DNA of 64,000 nucleotides from Eleginops maclovinus (GCF_036324505.1 NC_086362.1:8057043-8121042), one strand, 5' to 3'; shown: positions 40,001-54,404, counted from the stretch's first letter. Translations and numbers: made by a program. Notes: generated from the sequence alone by a model not told the origin.

Positions 40001-40130
40001 CTTCAGTTTGACCTCTCTGCTCTGAGTACAGCTGTCAGCCCCATAAACTAAATTCCACAGCAGTGTTGTTCCTTTCTTAAACTTTAGGGTATACTATTTT
40101 TTTACTTTACTAACGCATTCTGAAACTAGA
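37091..40130. other. gene-free flank containing a long open frame
   Basis: No recognisable gene. A 204-codon plus-strand frame at 38003-38617 is the longest microsatellite-free frame of the flank, yet its translation has no known motif and mixed composition. The region 37740-38240 is complex, unique sequence with several CG dinucleotides and may be a regulatory element. Confidence 0.45.
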
Positions 40131-40159
40131 ACAGCGAATGTTCTATCTTGCAATGTTAA

Positions 40160-40305
40160 TAAAAGGGAGCAATAAATCATGTGTCAATCAAGTTTCAAAG
40201 AGTTCTTCCTTGGCCCATGGCTCTACCTTCAAGCAAATTTCATGAATATTGAGCCAGATGTTGATCAGTTATCCTGCTGATAAACAAACCAAAAAACATC
40301 ACCTC
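40160..40305. mobile_element. LINE 3' tail-like fragment (RTE type)
   Basis: CTTCCTTGGCCCATGGCTCT, CAAATTTCATGAATATTGAG and ATCCTGCTGATAAACAAACC occur in this order and spacing in a widespread fish repeat that I remember as an RTE-like LINE 3' tail. Strongly diverged; no coding remnant. Confidence 0.4.
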
Positions 40306-40700
40306 ACCATTATGGACACTAACGATTAGTCAGCAAAATGGTGGCCACTGAGACCAATAAAATATTACCATAAAAAGATCATAAATGATAGTTTGATAAC
40401 TTAATAATCTATTCAGTTTCTAAATTAGAGCACCATGCTTTTGAAATATGTATTTTATTACCCCACGAAATCAAAAACATTTTTATATCTTTGCAGATAT
40501 ATTTTCGAGATCAAAGTAAATATTGATCTGATGGAAAACTAATTTGTTGATTTGATGATGATTTTGATGGAAAACTCAGTGAGAGTCTCTTGAAGTTATG
40601 GGGTACAATTAAATGTTTTTTGCCTGTTTTTTTAAATTTTTTTACATGAAAGCAACTTCATTCTGAGTTTGGCTAAATCAAAACCACTCCTGTGATTGTA

Positions 40701-40775
40701 CAGTAAATAAACAAGTTACAACAGCAGCTGGTTAGCCTAGCTTAGCATTAAGACTGGAAACGGTAAAATATTTAG
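40701..40775. mobile_element. fragment of a fish interspersed repeat
   Basis: CAGCAGCTGGTTAGCCTAGC followed by TTAGCATTAAGACTGGAAAC is the reverse-strand core of the same family as the longer copy at 52080-52388. Confidence 0.45.
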
Positions 40776-41140
40776 CTAATAACGTCGGCTCAGTGAAGTT
40801 TCTGAAGCTCACTATATGTCCTTTGTTTCTTCTGTACAAAAACTGAAGTCTGTGTGCAGTGACGTGTGTTCAGTGGACAATTTGTGCTGAGCTTTGTGTG
40901 TATGTGTGGAATATGTAAAGATAACTGTGCCTGGTTCAGCCGGGTCAACACAGCAGAATTGGCCTCAGAAGCGTTTCTCACAGTGAGCACACATGCCATG
41001 TTTGACTATATGTGCACAGAGACTGGAAACATGCGCAAGAGTCAGGAGGCAGGTTAGCATTCGGAAACTTTGATAGCACTATCGTAAAGTCCATATTCGT
41101 TTGCCCACATGACTCCACACACACCGAAACAGGCATCTGG

Positions 41141-41141
<1 letters not shown>

Positions 41142-41205
<64 letters not shown>
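41142..41205. repeat. (TG)n microsatellite
   Basis: About 32 perfect TG units on the plus strand. Confidence 0.97.
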
Positions 41206-41207
<2 letters not shown>

Positions 41208-41299
41208 ATATTCAAAAGGATATGTCTGAGTTGGTGTGTGCCTGTGTGAATGTGTTAGAATAGAAAGGGTTCAAGTTGACAAACTGCAGACGCCAACAC

Positions 41300-41302
<3 letters not shown>

Positions 41303-41365
<63 letters not shown>

Positions 41366-41366
41366 T
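41303..41366. repeat. (GA)n microsatellite
   Basis: About 28 perfect GA units followed by a short interrupted GA stretch. It lies 100 bases right of the TG array and directly left of the CpG-rich block. Confidence 0.95.
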
Positions 41367-41459
41367 GGGGGGAGCAGAAAGGGTGGAGGAGAGGAGGAAG
41401 AGGTGGGGGGGGGGTCTAAATCTGTGAGAAAACGTCTAATCCCTGGATTGCTGAAGCTT

Positions 41460-41880
41460 CGGAAATCCTGGAAATAGATTAGGAGCTTCGCTGGCCCGGC
41501 CGCCTTTAATAAGAAGGCCCGTTTGGCTCCAAAGTCATGGCACAGCACTTGCATAATGTGCAGAGCCGCCACTTCTTGTAATTATCGTTTCCCCTATTTG
41601 GAAAATGATTCAATAAACACTGATCCACACTGTTCCGCGCATACTGACAAGCTGCGGATGGGACACGCAGCAGCCCTGGTACATTTGCGACGCCGGCTCC
41701 GGCCCGGCCACTAATCCAAATACCGGAGAAGGATGAGGGCTGCGCTAATCGAATGAGGACTGACCGTATCGACGGGAGAATCTTTGCAGTTTCTCTCGAG
41801 CCGGACAGCCGCTGAGCCGAGGAGCTCCCGATACATTTAGAAAGGTCCGCCATCTGATAAGACAAAGTTGAAACGCTCCT
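41460..41880. promoter_or_regulatory. CpG-rich block, possible distal promoter or enhancer
   Basis: The CG dinucleotide density is clearly higher than in the neighbouring kilobases (for example TTGCGACGCCGGCTCCGGCC and the CTCGAGCCGGACAGCCGCTG stretch), about as expected from base composition, while the surrounding DNA is CG-depleted. On the minus strand an ATGGCGGACC start (41850) opens 114 codons beginning MADLSKCIGSSSAQRLSGSR and ending in a stop near 41506. I recognise no domain in it and see no strong splice donor. It lies about 22.7 kb upstream of ppargc1a exon 1. Confidence 0.4.
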
Positions 41881-44800
41881 CCCGACTATCTGCTTTCACA
41901 CATCAGCAAACTTTGGTTCTTTTTTCTTTCGGCATTCCCTGCCACCAATGTTGTCTCTGATATCTTTTTGTAATGAGCGAGCTCTGAGGGCTACAGGGGG
42001 GAGAAATAAGTCATCTTCATCTATTTGCTCACTATGGGATTGCATTCTACCCTCTCCACTGGTGCTTCTGTAGATGTCTGCCTCTCAGCAGGGACACAAA
42101 TGAGTTGGAATAAGGATCTGAGTTCACAAAACACAGACACATCTCAAACTTTCATGATGAAAAAGTGTGAACAAAAGAGATATCATCATGTGAACTCAAA
42201 TGGTTCTGCATGTGACGGTGTTTAGATGTGTCAGTGCAACACAACTTGAACAACCACTGCACTTGTTATGAAGCAACATTTTAAGAAGTGCATTTAAAAT
42301 AGAAGATGCCCTATAGGCACGCATTGAACTCATGCCATTCTCAAACAGCCTTCAAAGACCAGTCGACCAATAAATAACTTCACCTTTGTGTCATATTTGA
42401 CACGAAGTTCAATACAGAACAAGCAGTGGTAAAAATGATTTGTTTGTGCAAGTGATATTACGCTGTCATTTGCAAATCAGCTATCAACATCAGCTGTTGA
42501 TAGATTTCAAAAATAACTTAATAGCAGATGCTGGGTCCTTTGATGGTTGTCAGCAGAAGCTCTCTTGCAATTCATTCTCATCTATCGACACATCTGAAGC
42601 TCCAGTGGACAAGGCTCCACGGCCATAATGGACGTGTCAAAATGACAAATATTAGCTCTCCTTTCTTGCAATCAATTAAGAAAACTAGTCAATGACGGAC
42701 TATTGATGACAGCACCCAAGATCCAGGGTGCTTTAAAGAAGTGGGATATTTCACTCTGGTATAAATAACTGCCTCCCTTCTGTTTTTGCTCTCCTGGCTT
42801 TGTTCTCTGTCCCTTTTTTTTTTTTGCCAAAATGAGGGTAATGTGCTATGAAAGGTATCCCAGATTTCACACTTCCTGGGGCCCTGAGAGATGGAGCGAC
42901 CAGCTGTCCATATCACAGCACCCGTGTTCCTGGCTACCCCCGGCCAGAGAGAGTCACAGGCAGCCAGAGAGTGGGAGATGGAGGGGAGAGAGAAAGGGGG
43001 AGAGAATGCAAAGAGCTACCCAACTGGATTGTGCCTGCTAAAACAAAACCTCTTTCAAAGTGAGTGGATATTTCCAGCGCATACATACAGTATGCGCGTG
43101 TGGAGATTTACAGCCGCCTCATTGAGTCATAAAAACCCCCTTGCTTGCTCTCCTCCTCACACACTCACACACTTGAGAGGTTGAGATGAGCCAGGACTGC
43201 AAAATGCCAGAAAAACAGTGACCTAAGCATCCTGGGAAAAGTGTTAAATCTGGCAATATCATGGATCACAACAACGCAGGCCCAGCTTGCACCCGGTCTG
43301 TGACATTGCCCTCACTCAAGAAAGTGTCCCAAGTAAGATATCCTTTCACTTTCACTGTGAAACTGCCCATAAAGCTCTCCCCCACCCGCGCCCATACACC
43401 AATCTTAAATGCGAGTGCCATAACACTAGTGTGGTGTACTGCTCTAGGGCACAATTTTCCATAGACTTGCTCTGTATTGCCGTCCGTGAGAGCTGGATCA
43501 AAATGGCATGGTTTCCGATGGGGAGTCGGAATAATATTGTAGAAATAATCATAGCAGCGGTTTGGTTTCAGCCGACTCTTGTATTCATGTCACAGTGGTG
43601 GAACATTTACGCCTGTAAAATCTCACACATGTGCAGAAAGCTGCCAAGTGTTTCCTATACCTCAAATGCCAATGACAAGTGAGGAAAGACAATGAGCTGA
43701 TTAGCATGCGACTACCTCAAAAAGGTCGGAAAACCAAAGTGTTATTTCAATTAAGATACAGTGCTGCATGCAGGAGTGTCAATTTTCTAAATGCATATCT
43801 TTCAAGATTACTGGGTAATTTGTCTCTATAATCATGGCTCAGTCCTTTGAACACAAATGTATGAATATGCTAATTTCCCCCACAATCCTTTAAATCAATC
43901 TGTCCATCAAGCCATATTCACACATTGATATGAAAGGTATTTTGGTTGCCCTTTGCTGCCTTAAATTACAGTTTAAACCGATAAATGCAATGAGCATATA
44001 TACTCATAAATCACATGCTTTCTTATATATAGTTAACTGCATTATCAATAAAAGTAGACATATTTTGTCACTATTTTGGTTATAGTAGCAGTTCTAAACA
44101 ATTGGATAACATTGTTAATGAAACAAAACAAAACAAAAATAAAAACACAACTTTTTAAATAGAGTAAAAGATCATGTTTTGACTTAAAATAACGTTTTTT
44201 TTGTTATTTTGTTTCCCTGAAAGTGTAATTGACAATGACGTTTAAAGGTATGTGAATGTAATTGTCATGCCAAGGGTCATTTGATGAAAATATCTGTGTA
44301 TTAATAAGATACAAAATAAAAGCGCTGGAGCATTCTCGTCTTGTTTCACAAGTGCTGCTTTCAGGGACCGTTAGTGTTTTAAATGTTTGGCACTGAGGTC
44401 ACTGGAGGCAGTAGCCCTAAAGGTTTTCACCTGCAGGGAGCAAGGCCATTTATTGATTGAGGACTGCTCATTGGACTACATCAGTGAATGATTGACTGCA
44501 TGCTAATCCCGCCCATGAGTGAGGTTCAGCAGCTTCATTTTACCCCTCACTGCTTTCTGCTGGTGATCATTTATGCTTCATTTCTGACAACACATTTTCT
44601 ATGTGAGAAAATGAGAAAAAAGAGGGAAGAAAAAAACCCTATTTGCTGCACTTTAAATAACGAGGATTAAGTGTGTAAGTGAGTGAGAGAGTAAGAGACA
44701 GAGCACAATCCCATTCCAATCAAGTGCCAGAAATACAGAGCAAATAAACCACAGCAATGTATTCCACAACAACACAAATCTTGTTCTTTTTGTTCAAATG

Positions 44801-46800
44801 AGCGTTGTGGTTTTCAGGCGTGTGAGAAATAAGACTATAGAACAAACACAGTTGGAAGACAAGGAAGCAATGCCAACATGCCTAATTATATGCTATTCAT
44901 GTTCCCTCTCATCACTTTGCAAGCAAACCAGAGCTGATGGAGCCGTTTTGTGGACAGCTAATTGTGTGAGCAGCAGTGTGCGCTGCCAATGCATGAGTAA
45001 CTCTCACAGACTATTGCTGTGTGTGTTGAAAAATAAAATAAAAGTCAGCACAGCGATTGAGAGGCCACATTTAGCATTAGTGCTACTGCAGCTCTTTATA
45101 GCAAGTGTAGCACTTCAGTAGCTGTATGCCTGTTTGTTTCAATCACCTGGGGTGCTTCCTTTTAAAGGCCAGCAGCCACAGTGGCCTGCCTTTCATATTT
45201 GCACTGATTGTGGGGGCTATTTTGATTCCCCGGTTGCTTAGATCAGACAACCTGCTGCTCATTCCAGTCACACACTCTGACAGAGGGGGAGGAAGCCATT
45301 TTGAAGGAGTGGTCAGACTTAATGAAAGTAAATAAAGAAATGATTCTGTTCTTCTCTTGCCCTTGTCCATTTTTGCCCCTATTGTTATATGTCCCATCAA
45401 AGTTCTCTAAGGTGAAGTTGCACACACAGATTGAAGAGCATCTCTGAGTGTGATCCTCTCACGGCCTCTGCAGTGTGACGGGGCACCGGGTCCCGAATCC
45501 CAACCCAGGACGGCCAGAGTTTTTAAGTGGCTTTGAGATGGGAGAAGTGATAGAGGCTAAGCCCTTAATAGCCATTTCTCTGTAATCTTTCCTATGAAAG
45601 GCTAAACTATGGGGGTATTGATTTGTTTGAAGAAGGGGGGAAAAAATGGAGGAGCGGTTGAGAAAAGTACTCCATCAGGACGGGGCATCTTGAAATGTGA
45701 CAAAGTTGTTCAGCGGCCGTGGAGATAAGCTCAGATTGAGCCCATTTTATCCGATAAATGCTGCACAGTTTGCTCCGTGAGAGCAAAACAAAGACAAACT
45801 CATCAAATCCAAGTTGACAAGACTCACAAAAAAACGGTGTCTGCTCTCTCTTTCTGTCTCCAGCCATGGTGGTCGTCACATCAAAGGATTTTTAGCCTCG
45901 ACTGCGTTGGCTTCAACCTCTTTAGTCAGGCGCTCCAGTTAACAGCGCATCCATTGTCACGAAAAGTGCAGACAAACCCTGTGAGGAGGCCGGGGAGGGA
46001 ATGTGCCGGGACTGCTTAAGTACCATAGGTCTGTTTGTGCTGGTGTTATTTAGATGACTGCTTTTCAAATGGCGCTAAGCAATGCTTCATGCTATATCTC
46101 AGTGCACACGCCAGCACACATCTCCCCATAGTTACAGCCCTGAAGGATATGGTAATCGAGCTATTATTAGATATGGCAGCGATAGCATTGTTCTCTTTGT
46201 AGTCCCAAAGAATACATATTCCTCTGTTTGATGTATTAAGGGAATGTACAGTATACCCTCCTGCCTGGGCATGGAGAATGATTTAAGAACCTACACAGTG
46301 TAATCCTGTTATATATGTTTTATATGCTTGAACTTTGAAGGGCAGAATTTCACATCAGCATCTCTGATGATTCTGCAGAGGATTCTGGGAGTGTTTTCTG
46401 AGCACAGGAGAGACGTTTCCTCTCTGAGTTGGTTCATCTATCGCCGGAGGGAGGGCAGGTGGTCTCAGCTGTATTTCTGGGCTCTGTTTTGATGCTCACT
46501 TCACCTGCCCCCTCCCCCTCCCGAGTCTGTGCATCCTGGTAAAATGGCGGATTTGTTCAGGCCAAAATGCGCAAACATTTTTGGCATAATTAAGATGGCT
46601 ATTCCTCACACCAACTACACGCACCCGACAAAAGGTTTGTTTATGTGTGTAAGTGTGTGTCTTATACTGTAGACTAAACTCCATTTGTGCTGGTCTCCCT
46701 CGAAGAAGATCATGATGAATGACTATGTTTTATTAATTTATCATGAGCACAAAGACAAGCAGAGCAAGGTTGTTTTCTTAACCAGCTGTGAAGGCAATAA
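41881..46800. other. gene-free flank
   Basis: No recognisable gene, RNA gene or large array. The small open frames show no domains. Short A/T-rich simple stretches occur near 44100-44210. Confidence 0.55.
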
Positions 46801-46808
46801 TTTTGACA

Positions 46809-46997
<189 letters not shown>

Positions 46998-47559
46998 CAT
47001 TCTGTGTTTTCCTGTCAGACAGTGGCTTATGTACTTCTCCCTTTCCTCTTCTGTCTTTCTAAAAGTCATTAACACTCATGTTGAGTCGACTCCCACACAC
47101 ACAGGGTTCTTGACCCCTTTACCACCAGAGCTTACTCATTACCTTCCATGAGTGTGTGTGTGTGTGTGTGTGTGTGGGAAGGGATTGTCTTTCTACCAGC
47201 CAACAGACTGAGACTAGTTGAGTCAATAGGCTCCATTGAAGGCCATTGAGTGGACAGAGAGGGGAATTAGCATCAGTCATTTATCTTCTACAGTGCCACC
47301 ATGCCTTTAAACTCATCCACACTTCCTATTAAAACCATATATACAAGTCTGGTTTCAGGACATTCACAAGGCAGTTATCATGCATTATTTAAACACTTAT
47401 AAATGCAAATAAATCTCTTTGATCAACTGTATCACATGGTATACATTTAGTATCTAATGGATGCATTACACTAGTTCAAAAGTCGAGGTTGACTGAAGGC
47501 GTTTAATGACTAAATAAACTCAGCTATACATATGTCACCAATCAACAGTGATAAGGACT

Positions 47560-48103
47560 CTTATTTTTATAGTGCAGTATCATATGCTTTCATTGTACGT
47601 GTTAAGTAAAGTACATTTTGATGTACTTGCGATAAAGCATGCTGAATCATAACATACATACATGTTTGGTTGTAAGTATGGTTAGAATAATCTATGCTAC
47701 GTAAGGAATACACAGGTAAAAGTACTCCATTCAAAATGATACTCAAGTAAAAGTACAAAAGTAGTCATTCTGCAGATTGGTCCATTTCAGAATAATATAT
47801 ATGATATATTTTGATTGTAATTATTGATGCATTAAAGAAGCATTAAAGCTGGCAATGGTGCATTTGTATACAGCAGGATAGCTTGTGAATTTACTCCAGG
47901 TGTAACTAAAGTCTGATTTAAGTGTTGATTATATTTCACATCATTAAACCAAATCTGCAAATTAACGAAAGGTATTAAATAAACGCAGTGGAGTACAAGT
48001 ACACCATCTACCTCTGAATTGTACTGGAGTACAAATACAAAGTAGCATAAAGTACAGTACTTGAGTAAATGTACTTTTTTTGGTTACTTCACACCACTGT
48101 CAT
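47560..48103 (-). mobile_element. hAT-like non-autonomous element (AAGTAC-rich)
   Basis: Read on the minus strand from 48103 it begins CAGTGGTGTGAAGTAACCAA and soon gives AAGTACATTTACTCAAGTAC, a terminus well known from fish hAT-type miniature elements. Further TACTTTTACTTGAGTAT and AAGTACATCAAAATGTACTT words lie toward the left end. The left limit is uncertain and no 8-base duplication was found, so this is probably an old copy. Confidence 0.65.
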
Positions 48104-49032
48104 TATGTCATATGCAAATATATAATAATCACTGATGTTGCATCATAGATGATTTGAAATATACTTGCCACCAGCATTGAAACAGTAGGATATTATAATT
48201 ACAACCAGTCAGTCTCTCATTTTAAATAGTCAAGAGCCTCCATGAGTCACATCCATAATGTTTCATGACTGTTGATATTGTGCATCAGAATGCATAATGT
48301 GTTTTTATGAGTGTCATGCCCCATTATAATTACTTTAGTTTATTAGTTTATTTAGCCATGCACAACACAACCGTTAAGCAAGAGTTAGCTTTAAAGCTAA
48401 TTTGCATAGGTGGTCCCTATGAAAGCCCTCATAATTCACTATATATGCAATCTTCTTAAAAAAATGTTACAAAATGATACTGACTTCAGCTAAAAAAAGA
48501 TAAGTAAAGCTAATTTGAAGGAGTTTGTAGCAGTTTGAGGCACCGCAGGACATAAAAGGGCTTAAATATTCATACACGCAGAATAGGTGTTTGTATTTAG
48601 TTTGTTTTAAAATCCCCGGACATTTCTCCACAGTCCAAACTAAAATAAAACAGACAAATGTTGGGGGAAAGAAACTGTAAGTAGAACAGGCAGTAGAGGT
48701 TCATTTATGCACAGTCATGTGTGGAGCTGGTGGGTGGTCAGGGGTTGATGGTCCCCGAGGTAAAAGTCCACAGCGGCCCGAGTCCGGTCTGAGTTACTGG
48801 CTAACCAAAAGCTAACCCCCACAGACGTCACTACACCCGCTTAGGCAAACAGTGATGAGCGCACATATGTACAGTGCACTCAAACACGGAGGTGGAGTAA
48901 TACTAGCCAATTACACAATCACACAGCACTAGACGTGAGAAGGATGAAAATCATTTACACTCCCCACCCACTCTCTCACTTATCTCCCACCACACACACA
49001 CATTCAAAGGAATTTCATCTTGCACAAACCTT

Positions 49033-49033
<1 letters not shown>

Positions 49034-49072
<39 letters not shown>
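49034..49072. repeat. (AC)n microsatellite
   Basis: About 19 perfect AC units. Confidence 0.95.
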
Positions 49073-49073
<1 letters not shown>

Positions 49074-49264
49074 CGTGAGGAGGACAGAAAAATCAATACT
49101 GATCATAGTGCCAGCTGTTTTGGGCCTATCACTCCATTGTGAGGCCGAATGTGAGGTGATTCATGACAGGCCACGCTCTCCCACTCCCACGCCTCACAGA
49201 CCCACTGATGGATTCCTCTCTTTTTCCTCACATCTCTCCATTCGTCATTCACTATCTCCCTCTC

Positions 49265-49460
<196 letters not shown>

Positions 49461-49479
49461 CTCTTCCTCCAGCAGGGTC

Positions 49480-52079
49480 CGAGGTGATGAGTATGACGCT
49501 GCACAGAAGGGGTCCTTATGCAAATGAGATCAGTGATCTCCCCACCCCCCTCCCCTCATCCCCCGCTCATTTGCAAATCCATGCGTTATGGTAAAACTGT
49601 GAGAACCTGACGGGAGCTGGTGGGCTGGAAAAGAGGTGCTTAATGCAGAGCGCGCCGCTGACGAGAATGAGCCATTCCTTTTCAGCGCCTGGTAAAGAGT
49701 TAACATCAAAGTCGAGAAGCAGAAGCAGTCCTAAAATACATTTCATGCGTGGCCTCTTGTGGTTTACGGCTTTCATAAAAGTAAAGTAACAAAGGTAACG
49801 CAATGTAGTATAAAAAGAACATAATCTTTTATTTTTGATCAGAAATATTTGTACGAGCCGTTATCGTCCCGCAGAGCAACATAGTTATAGTACTGGCATG
49901 ACAGGTGATTCCTGCATTAAAAATTAAATCAACTATTCTGCGGGCAAAGGTGTCTGTTTATTGGACATTTTACAACAGCTTCAAACGTGACCAGTCAATC
50001 AGATTAGACCGGGGCTGTGTGCGCAGGAAAAGGCACATTTTCCTTCTTCTCTGGAGTGAAACCTTAACTCTTTACCCACTTGTGTTTTGTTATTGTGCAT
50101 TAGAATGTCAATGAGCCTATGTCTTGTCACCCATACAAAGCAGCAGCTCTGTAACGTAAATACAGGCCTTGAGGTATGCTCATGAAAATGTCACGGTATG
50201 GCGCAAGAATCAGTGAGGAAAGAAAGAAAGCAATACTTGTGTCTGCATAACAACAGCATAGCACACACACAAACTAAATCACCTGAAAATAGTTTCCTTA
50301 GCACCGCAGACACACAGCAAAGGACATGCATACTATTTCTCCATGTGAGGAACACAGAGACAAACACACTACTTTTGACATTAGGGGATTGTTTGTTTTG
50401 GTGGACTCCGGCAGCACCACCTGTGGCGATGACTCTGTTTTGGATCCTGACTTGTCACAGTGTGTGAGAGGTGTCAGGAGAAACGCCTGAGGCAGAAACT
50501 GGCCCTGTTTAGCCCCGCAGTATGCCCGTTTGTAATTGGCCAAAACACCAGGCGGCCTGTGGCCATTTGTCAGTTTGAATAATTGATACGGGGAGCGGTC
50601 ACACTCACACACATACACTGGCCCTTTTGCTCACATTCACATGCAGGCGTGTCACCCGTTTTCAAAGCTCTACGCACATAATTCTCATGCGCAATTTCAT
50701 GTGATGTTTGAATAATGTATTCAGTTTAATTCTGATTAACATCGAAAAACACACAGCCATGTACCATTAGTCCAACTAATCAATTATGAGACGTATAGAA
50801 ATGAGTGAAGATACAAGCAAATGGAGATTAAATTGAGGAGATAGCTAGTCAAATTAACTTCCGCTTGTTAGGGAGGGGGAGATGAGATCCTTGTCTGTGT
50901 TTTCTCGTTAATACAGGCTTCATTAATGACACACTCACTTTTCAGATTGTCACTCTTTGAAAATCATGAGCCGACTTTACAAAAAAAATAACAACTTTCC
51001 TATTTAGCGAAGGATGATCAGCCAGTCAAAACTGTCAAAATCTCGGAATCAGTCACAACCCATCACCGGTTGACATGCCCTTTTCATGCTGCAGTCAAGA
51101 GAAGGGATAGTTTTGATGAGTGCCTTTTGTTTCACTCACTTTTTCTCCATTCCTTTTTTTTTTCTCATGTCCTAATTAACTCTCTTTTGTCTCACCATGT
51201 TTTCTAAATGAGTGCTGTGATTCTCTATCTTGGTGTTATTTTTGTCGCTAATAAATGAAGGTTGGGCATGCATTGCCTTGTAATTAGTTGGAGGAACAAT
51301 GCAAGACTGCAGTATTTCTGGCCTTGGTTTGTTTCAGAGAGAGAGGGAGAGACAGAAACAGAGAGGAAGCACAGCCAGAACCCTGCGACTCCCTGTTGAG
51401 AGAACATAAGCTGCGTTGCAGGATTGCAAAATATGCTGCCTGGCTTCTAATGCCAGATTAACGATGGCTACCCATTGTATTACGTGCCATGGCATCAGCA
51501 AGAGGCCAGTTTGCATGTATACAGCTAATGAGTTTGTGGTGGTTGGAAATATGTTGGAAATTAAATCAGTGTTTGTGTTTAGGGCATCTTTGCATCACTT
51601 TGAAGCATTGTGTGCATTTTTTCAATCAATAATACAATATGGGATGACTGCATGGTACAACTGTCTAGATTTTTAGCATATGAGGATATATTCTTTAGAA
51701 GAAGTTGATCAAATGTTTGAATCAAGTTTTTAAACTTCTGGAAACATGACAAGCTGCAAACAGTATTCCCTCTCAGGAATGTCTAACCCCACAGGCAGTG
51801 ATTCAGGAAGAAATGAGTTCTTCAATCTTTGTTTTTCTACCTCTTGTGCAACACTCATTTCAGATAAATTTGGCTATCAAGTGCAAAGAAAACGAGTGCT
51901 GCAACTAATGATTTTTTCAAATGAATGTTTTCTTTAACAGATGAATTGATTAACAACTTCATTCCCAGAATATGAGATTAAGTCTTGGTTGGTTTTCACC
52001 CTCTTGTTGAAAATTAGCGGATAGAAGATTGATATGACATACTATAGTAGAAGTATATAGTTAGGATAAAGACTGAAAG
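49480..52079. other. gene-free flank
   Basis: No recognisable gene. Near 51895-51960 the words GTGCTGCAACTAATGATTTT and GATGAATTGATTAACAA resemble a widespread short fish repeat. Otherwise unique sequence. Confidence 0.5.
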
Positions 52080-52388
52080 CAGGTAAAGGTCAGAGATAAA
52101 AAGAAATCCACCTACCTACACCTCTAAAGCTCTCTGATTGGGTTTATCATCTTTGTGAAATCCCCCTACAAAAAACTGTTGTTTGTCATTGCTTAAACAA
52201 AAGAGACATAACTTGATAATTTAGCAAGCTTTAGATGTGCTGGAAGGCAGGTTTTGGACAGAGTACTTAGCTCCCAGAGTTTCTGCTAAGCTAATTGCTT
52301 GCTGGCTCTAGCTTCATATTTAGCAACAGACATCTAACTCCCTGCAAGAAAGCAAATAAGCGTATTTAACATGAAACTATTCCTTTAA
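52080..52388. mobile_element. non-autonomous DNA transposon copy ending in TCCTTTAA
   Basis: CCACCTACCTACACCTCTAA, TCTGCTAAGCTAATTGCTTG, CTAGCTTCATATTTAGCAAC and the end ATGAAACTATTCCTTTAA match, in order, a very common teleost repeat as I remember it. The TTAA at the right end suggests piggyBac-like insertion. The left end is not clear. A shorter piece of the family is at 40701-40775. Confidence 0.55.
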
Positions 52389-52399
52389 AATGTTTACTC

Positions 52400-54390
52400 A
52401 ATTATCAGACAAATGGAAAATATGAGTGTGTCTTGCTTTGTGTTGGGTGACAGACAGCCTGATGGAACTTCAATATGTGTAGCTCTTTCATCATTATGTG
52501 TGTGTCTTTGTGTGTTTGAGCGATCCACGTGCATATCAGCATCCAAAGCACATTTGCAATTCACAGCAGCCTCCCTCGCACATTGTCCCAATCTCTGCCT
52601 ACTTACACTGCTCTTTTCTCCCCCCTCTGTGCATTGTTTTGGCCTGCAGCTATTGTATCTGTTAGATTGACTGGAGCTTTGGCTTTACCTCTTGGCTTCA
52701 GGATGGGGAGTGGGTAGCAGAGAAGCGGGCAGAAAACACAAACAGACAGGGGCTTGATCACCAATGCTATCCCCCACCTAAATATTACTCCAAAATGTAA
52801 AGTGCCCCTCACCCCTGAAAAACAAATAGGACATTTCCTTTCCGTTCTATCTCTTCTGTCTCTTGCAATCTCCTGTCTCTCCTTTGCAGGTATTCCCTGC
52901 CACTCAGGCATCACTATTTCAAAATCTAATTCCACTCTCCTTGATTCTCCATCTCTGTCTCTCCTCATTTCCCCCCTCTCAGGTTCGGCAGGGAGGAGGA
53001 GTGCCAGTGATTAGGAGGCGTTAGAGAGAGTCGACGTACTGTTCCCATAAACCGCTCTGTGCTGTCAACACCAGCTTTGGTGGAATGGAATCAGATTTAA
53101 AAAAAAAGAAGAAATCACTGAGTGTGTGTGTGTGTGTTTGGGTGCAAGAGGGGGGGGGGTCAATTAGGAGTGTATCCCAGCAGCACCAGAGACACATGAC
53201 TCTGTTGCCTACTACTGTAAAGTCAGAGCGCCCTTCACATGAACTTTGGCTCACTTGAGCTCAGCAGAGACAGACATGTGAGGTGGAGAAAGAAGAAGGC
53301 AGCAAAAGGTCTGACTCACAGTGGTGGAATAAATACCCTGACCTCCCCCCCTCCTCCTGTATTCACACACGCACCAAATATTTGGCAACATACGAAGTGA
53401 GTGATGGGACATTCTGGCAGGGGACGGCGATATGGGAGACACAGAGAACAGTCTGGCACAGTCTACCAGGGCAAAGGGAAGCAAATCAGCTGCTCCTATT
53501 CTCTCCAACACTCAACTCAACTTTTGCAAAGATGCACATTGGGTTTCAAAAACTATACGAGTCCAGCCTGAGTAACAACAACAAAGTAACACAAAATGAT
53601 GCCTGTTAGAGATGTTGATCCTATTTATGTTAGCGAAATTATTCAAAGTATTCTTCTGGCAATGACTGAATTTGTGTGATGCAGGTTCCATAAAGGCTTT
53701 AAAAGCAAAGTCAAACAAACGTTCGAATAAAGCCAGCAGTCACCGTTTTTTTATGTACTTTTCAGACACAAAAAGGTCCCAATATATTCAGTTTTGTTTG
53801 TTCATTTTTAGCTCCTGCATATTTTCTTCTCAGTGAAAGGCTGCTACAGGTGTCAGCCTCTATCAAGCACTCAGAAGCAACCAGCCCCCCTAAGAGAAGT
53901 TGTTTTTATTTAGATACAATAACCAAACACAAAACAAATAATACAAAATACTGATGACTTCAAAATGTAAACTACTAATGAGTGCATTCAAATTCGAAAG
54001 CATGCAGCGTCATAATGTTACAATCAATCATGCTACTGTTTGTGCACTGTGAAATTCTGCATGTGTAAAGTAAAGAACAATATGAAGCAACTGGCCTAAG
54101 GAGACAGATTTCACCACAGCCACCATCATCCAGCTGTGGTCAACATGCAAATGCACATTCTAGCATGCACACCTTCCACCTGAACCTGTTCTCGATTCCT
54201 CAGATTTGTGTATGACGTAGTGCACGTGTTGCAGGAACCACAGGTCTGCTTGGTGTTACCTCATAGCCAAATTAGCAGGATTTACGAAGAACACAGAACG
54301 TGTTCGCTACATATTCTCATTTGCAGTGGCCACACATCATCTGCTTAGAGAAATCAGGGTGAACCATCAGAATATCAAAGAGGCTGACAT
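52400..54390. other. gene-free flank
   Basis: No recognisable gene. Contains a 9-unit GT run near 53121-53137, a short poly-G near 53150, and C/T-rich low-complexity stretches near 52600-52980 that explain the S/L/P-rich frames. Confidence 0.5.
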
Positions 54391-54402
54391 TTACTTGGAA
54401 TG

Positions 54403-54404
<2 letters not shown>

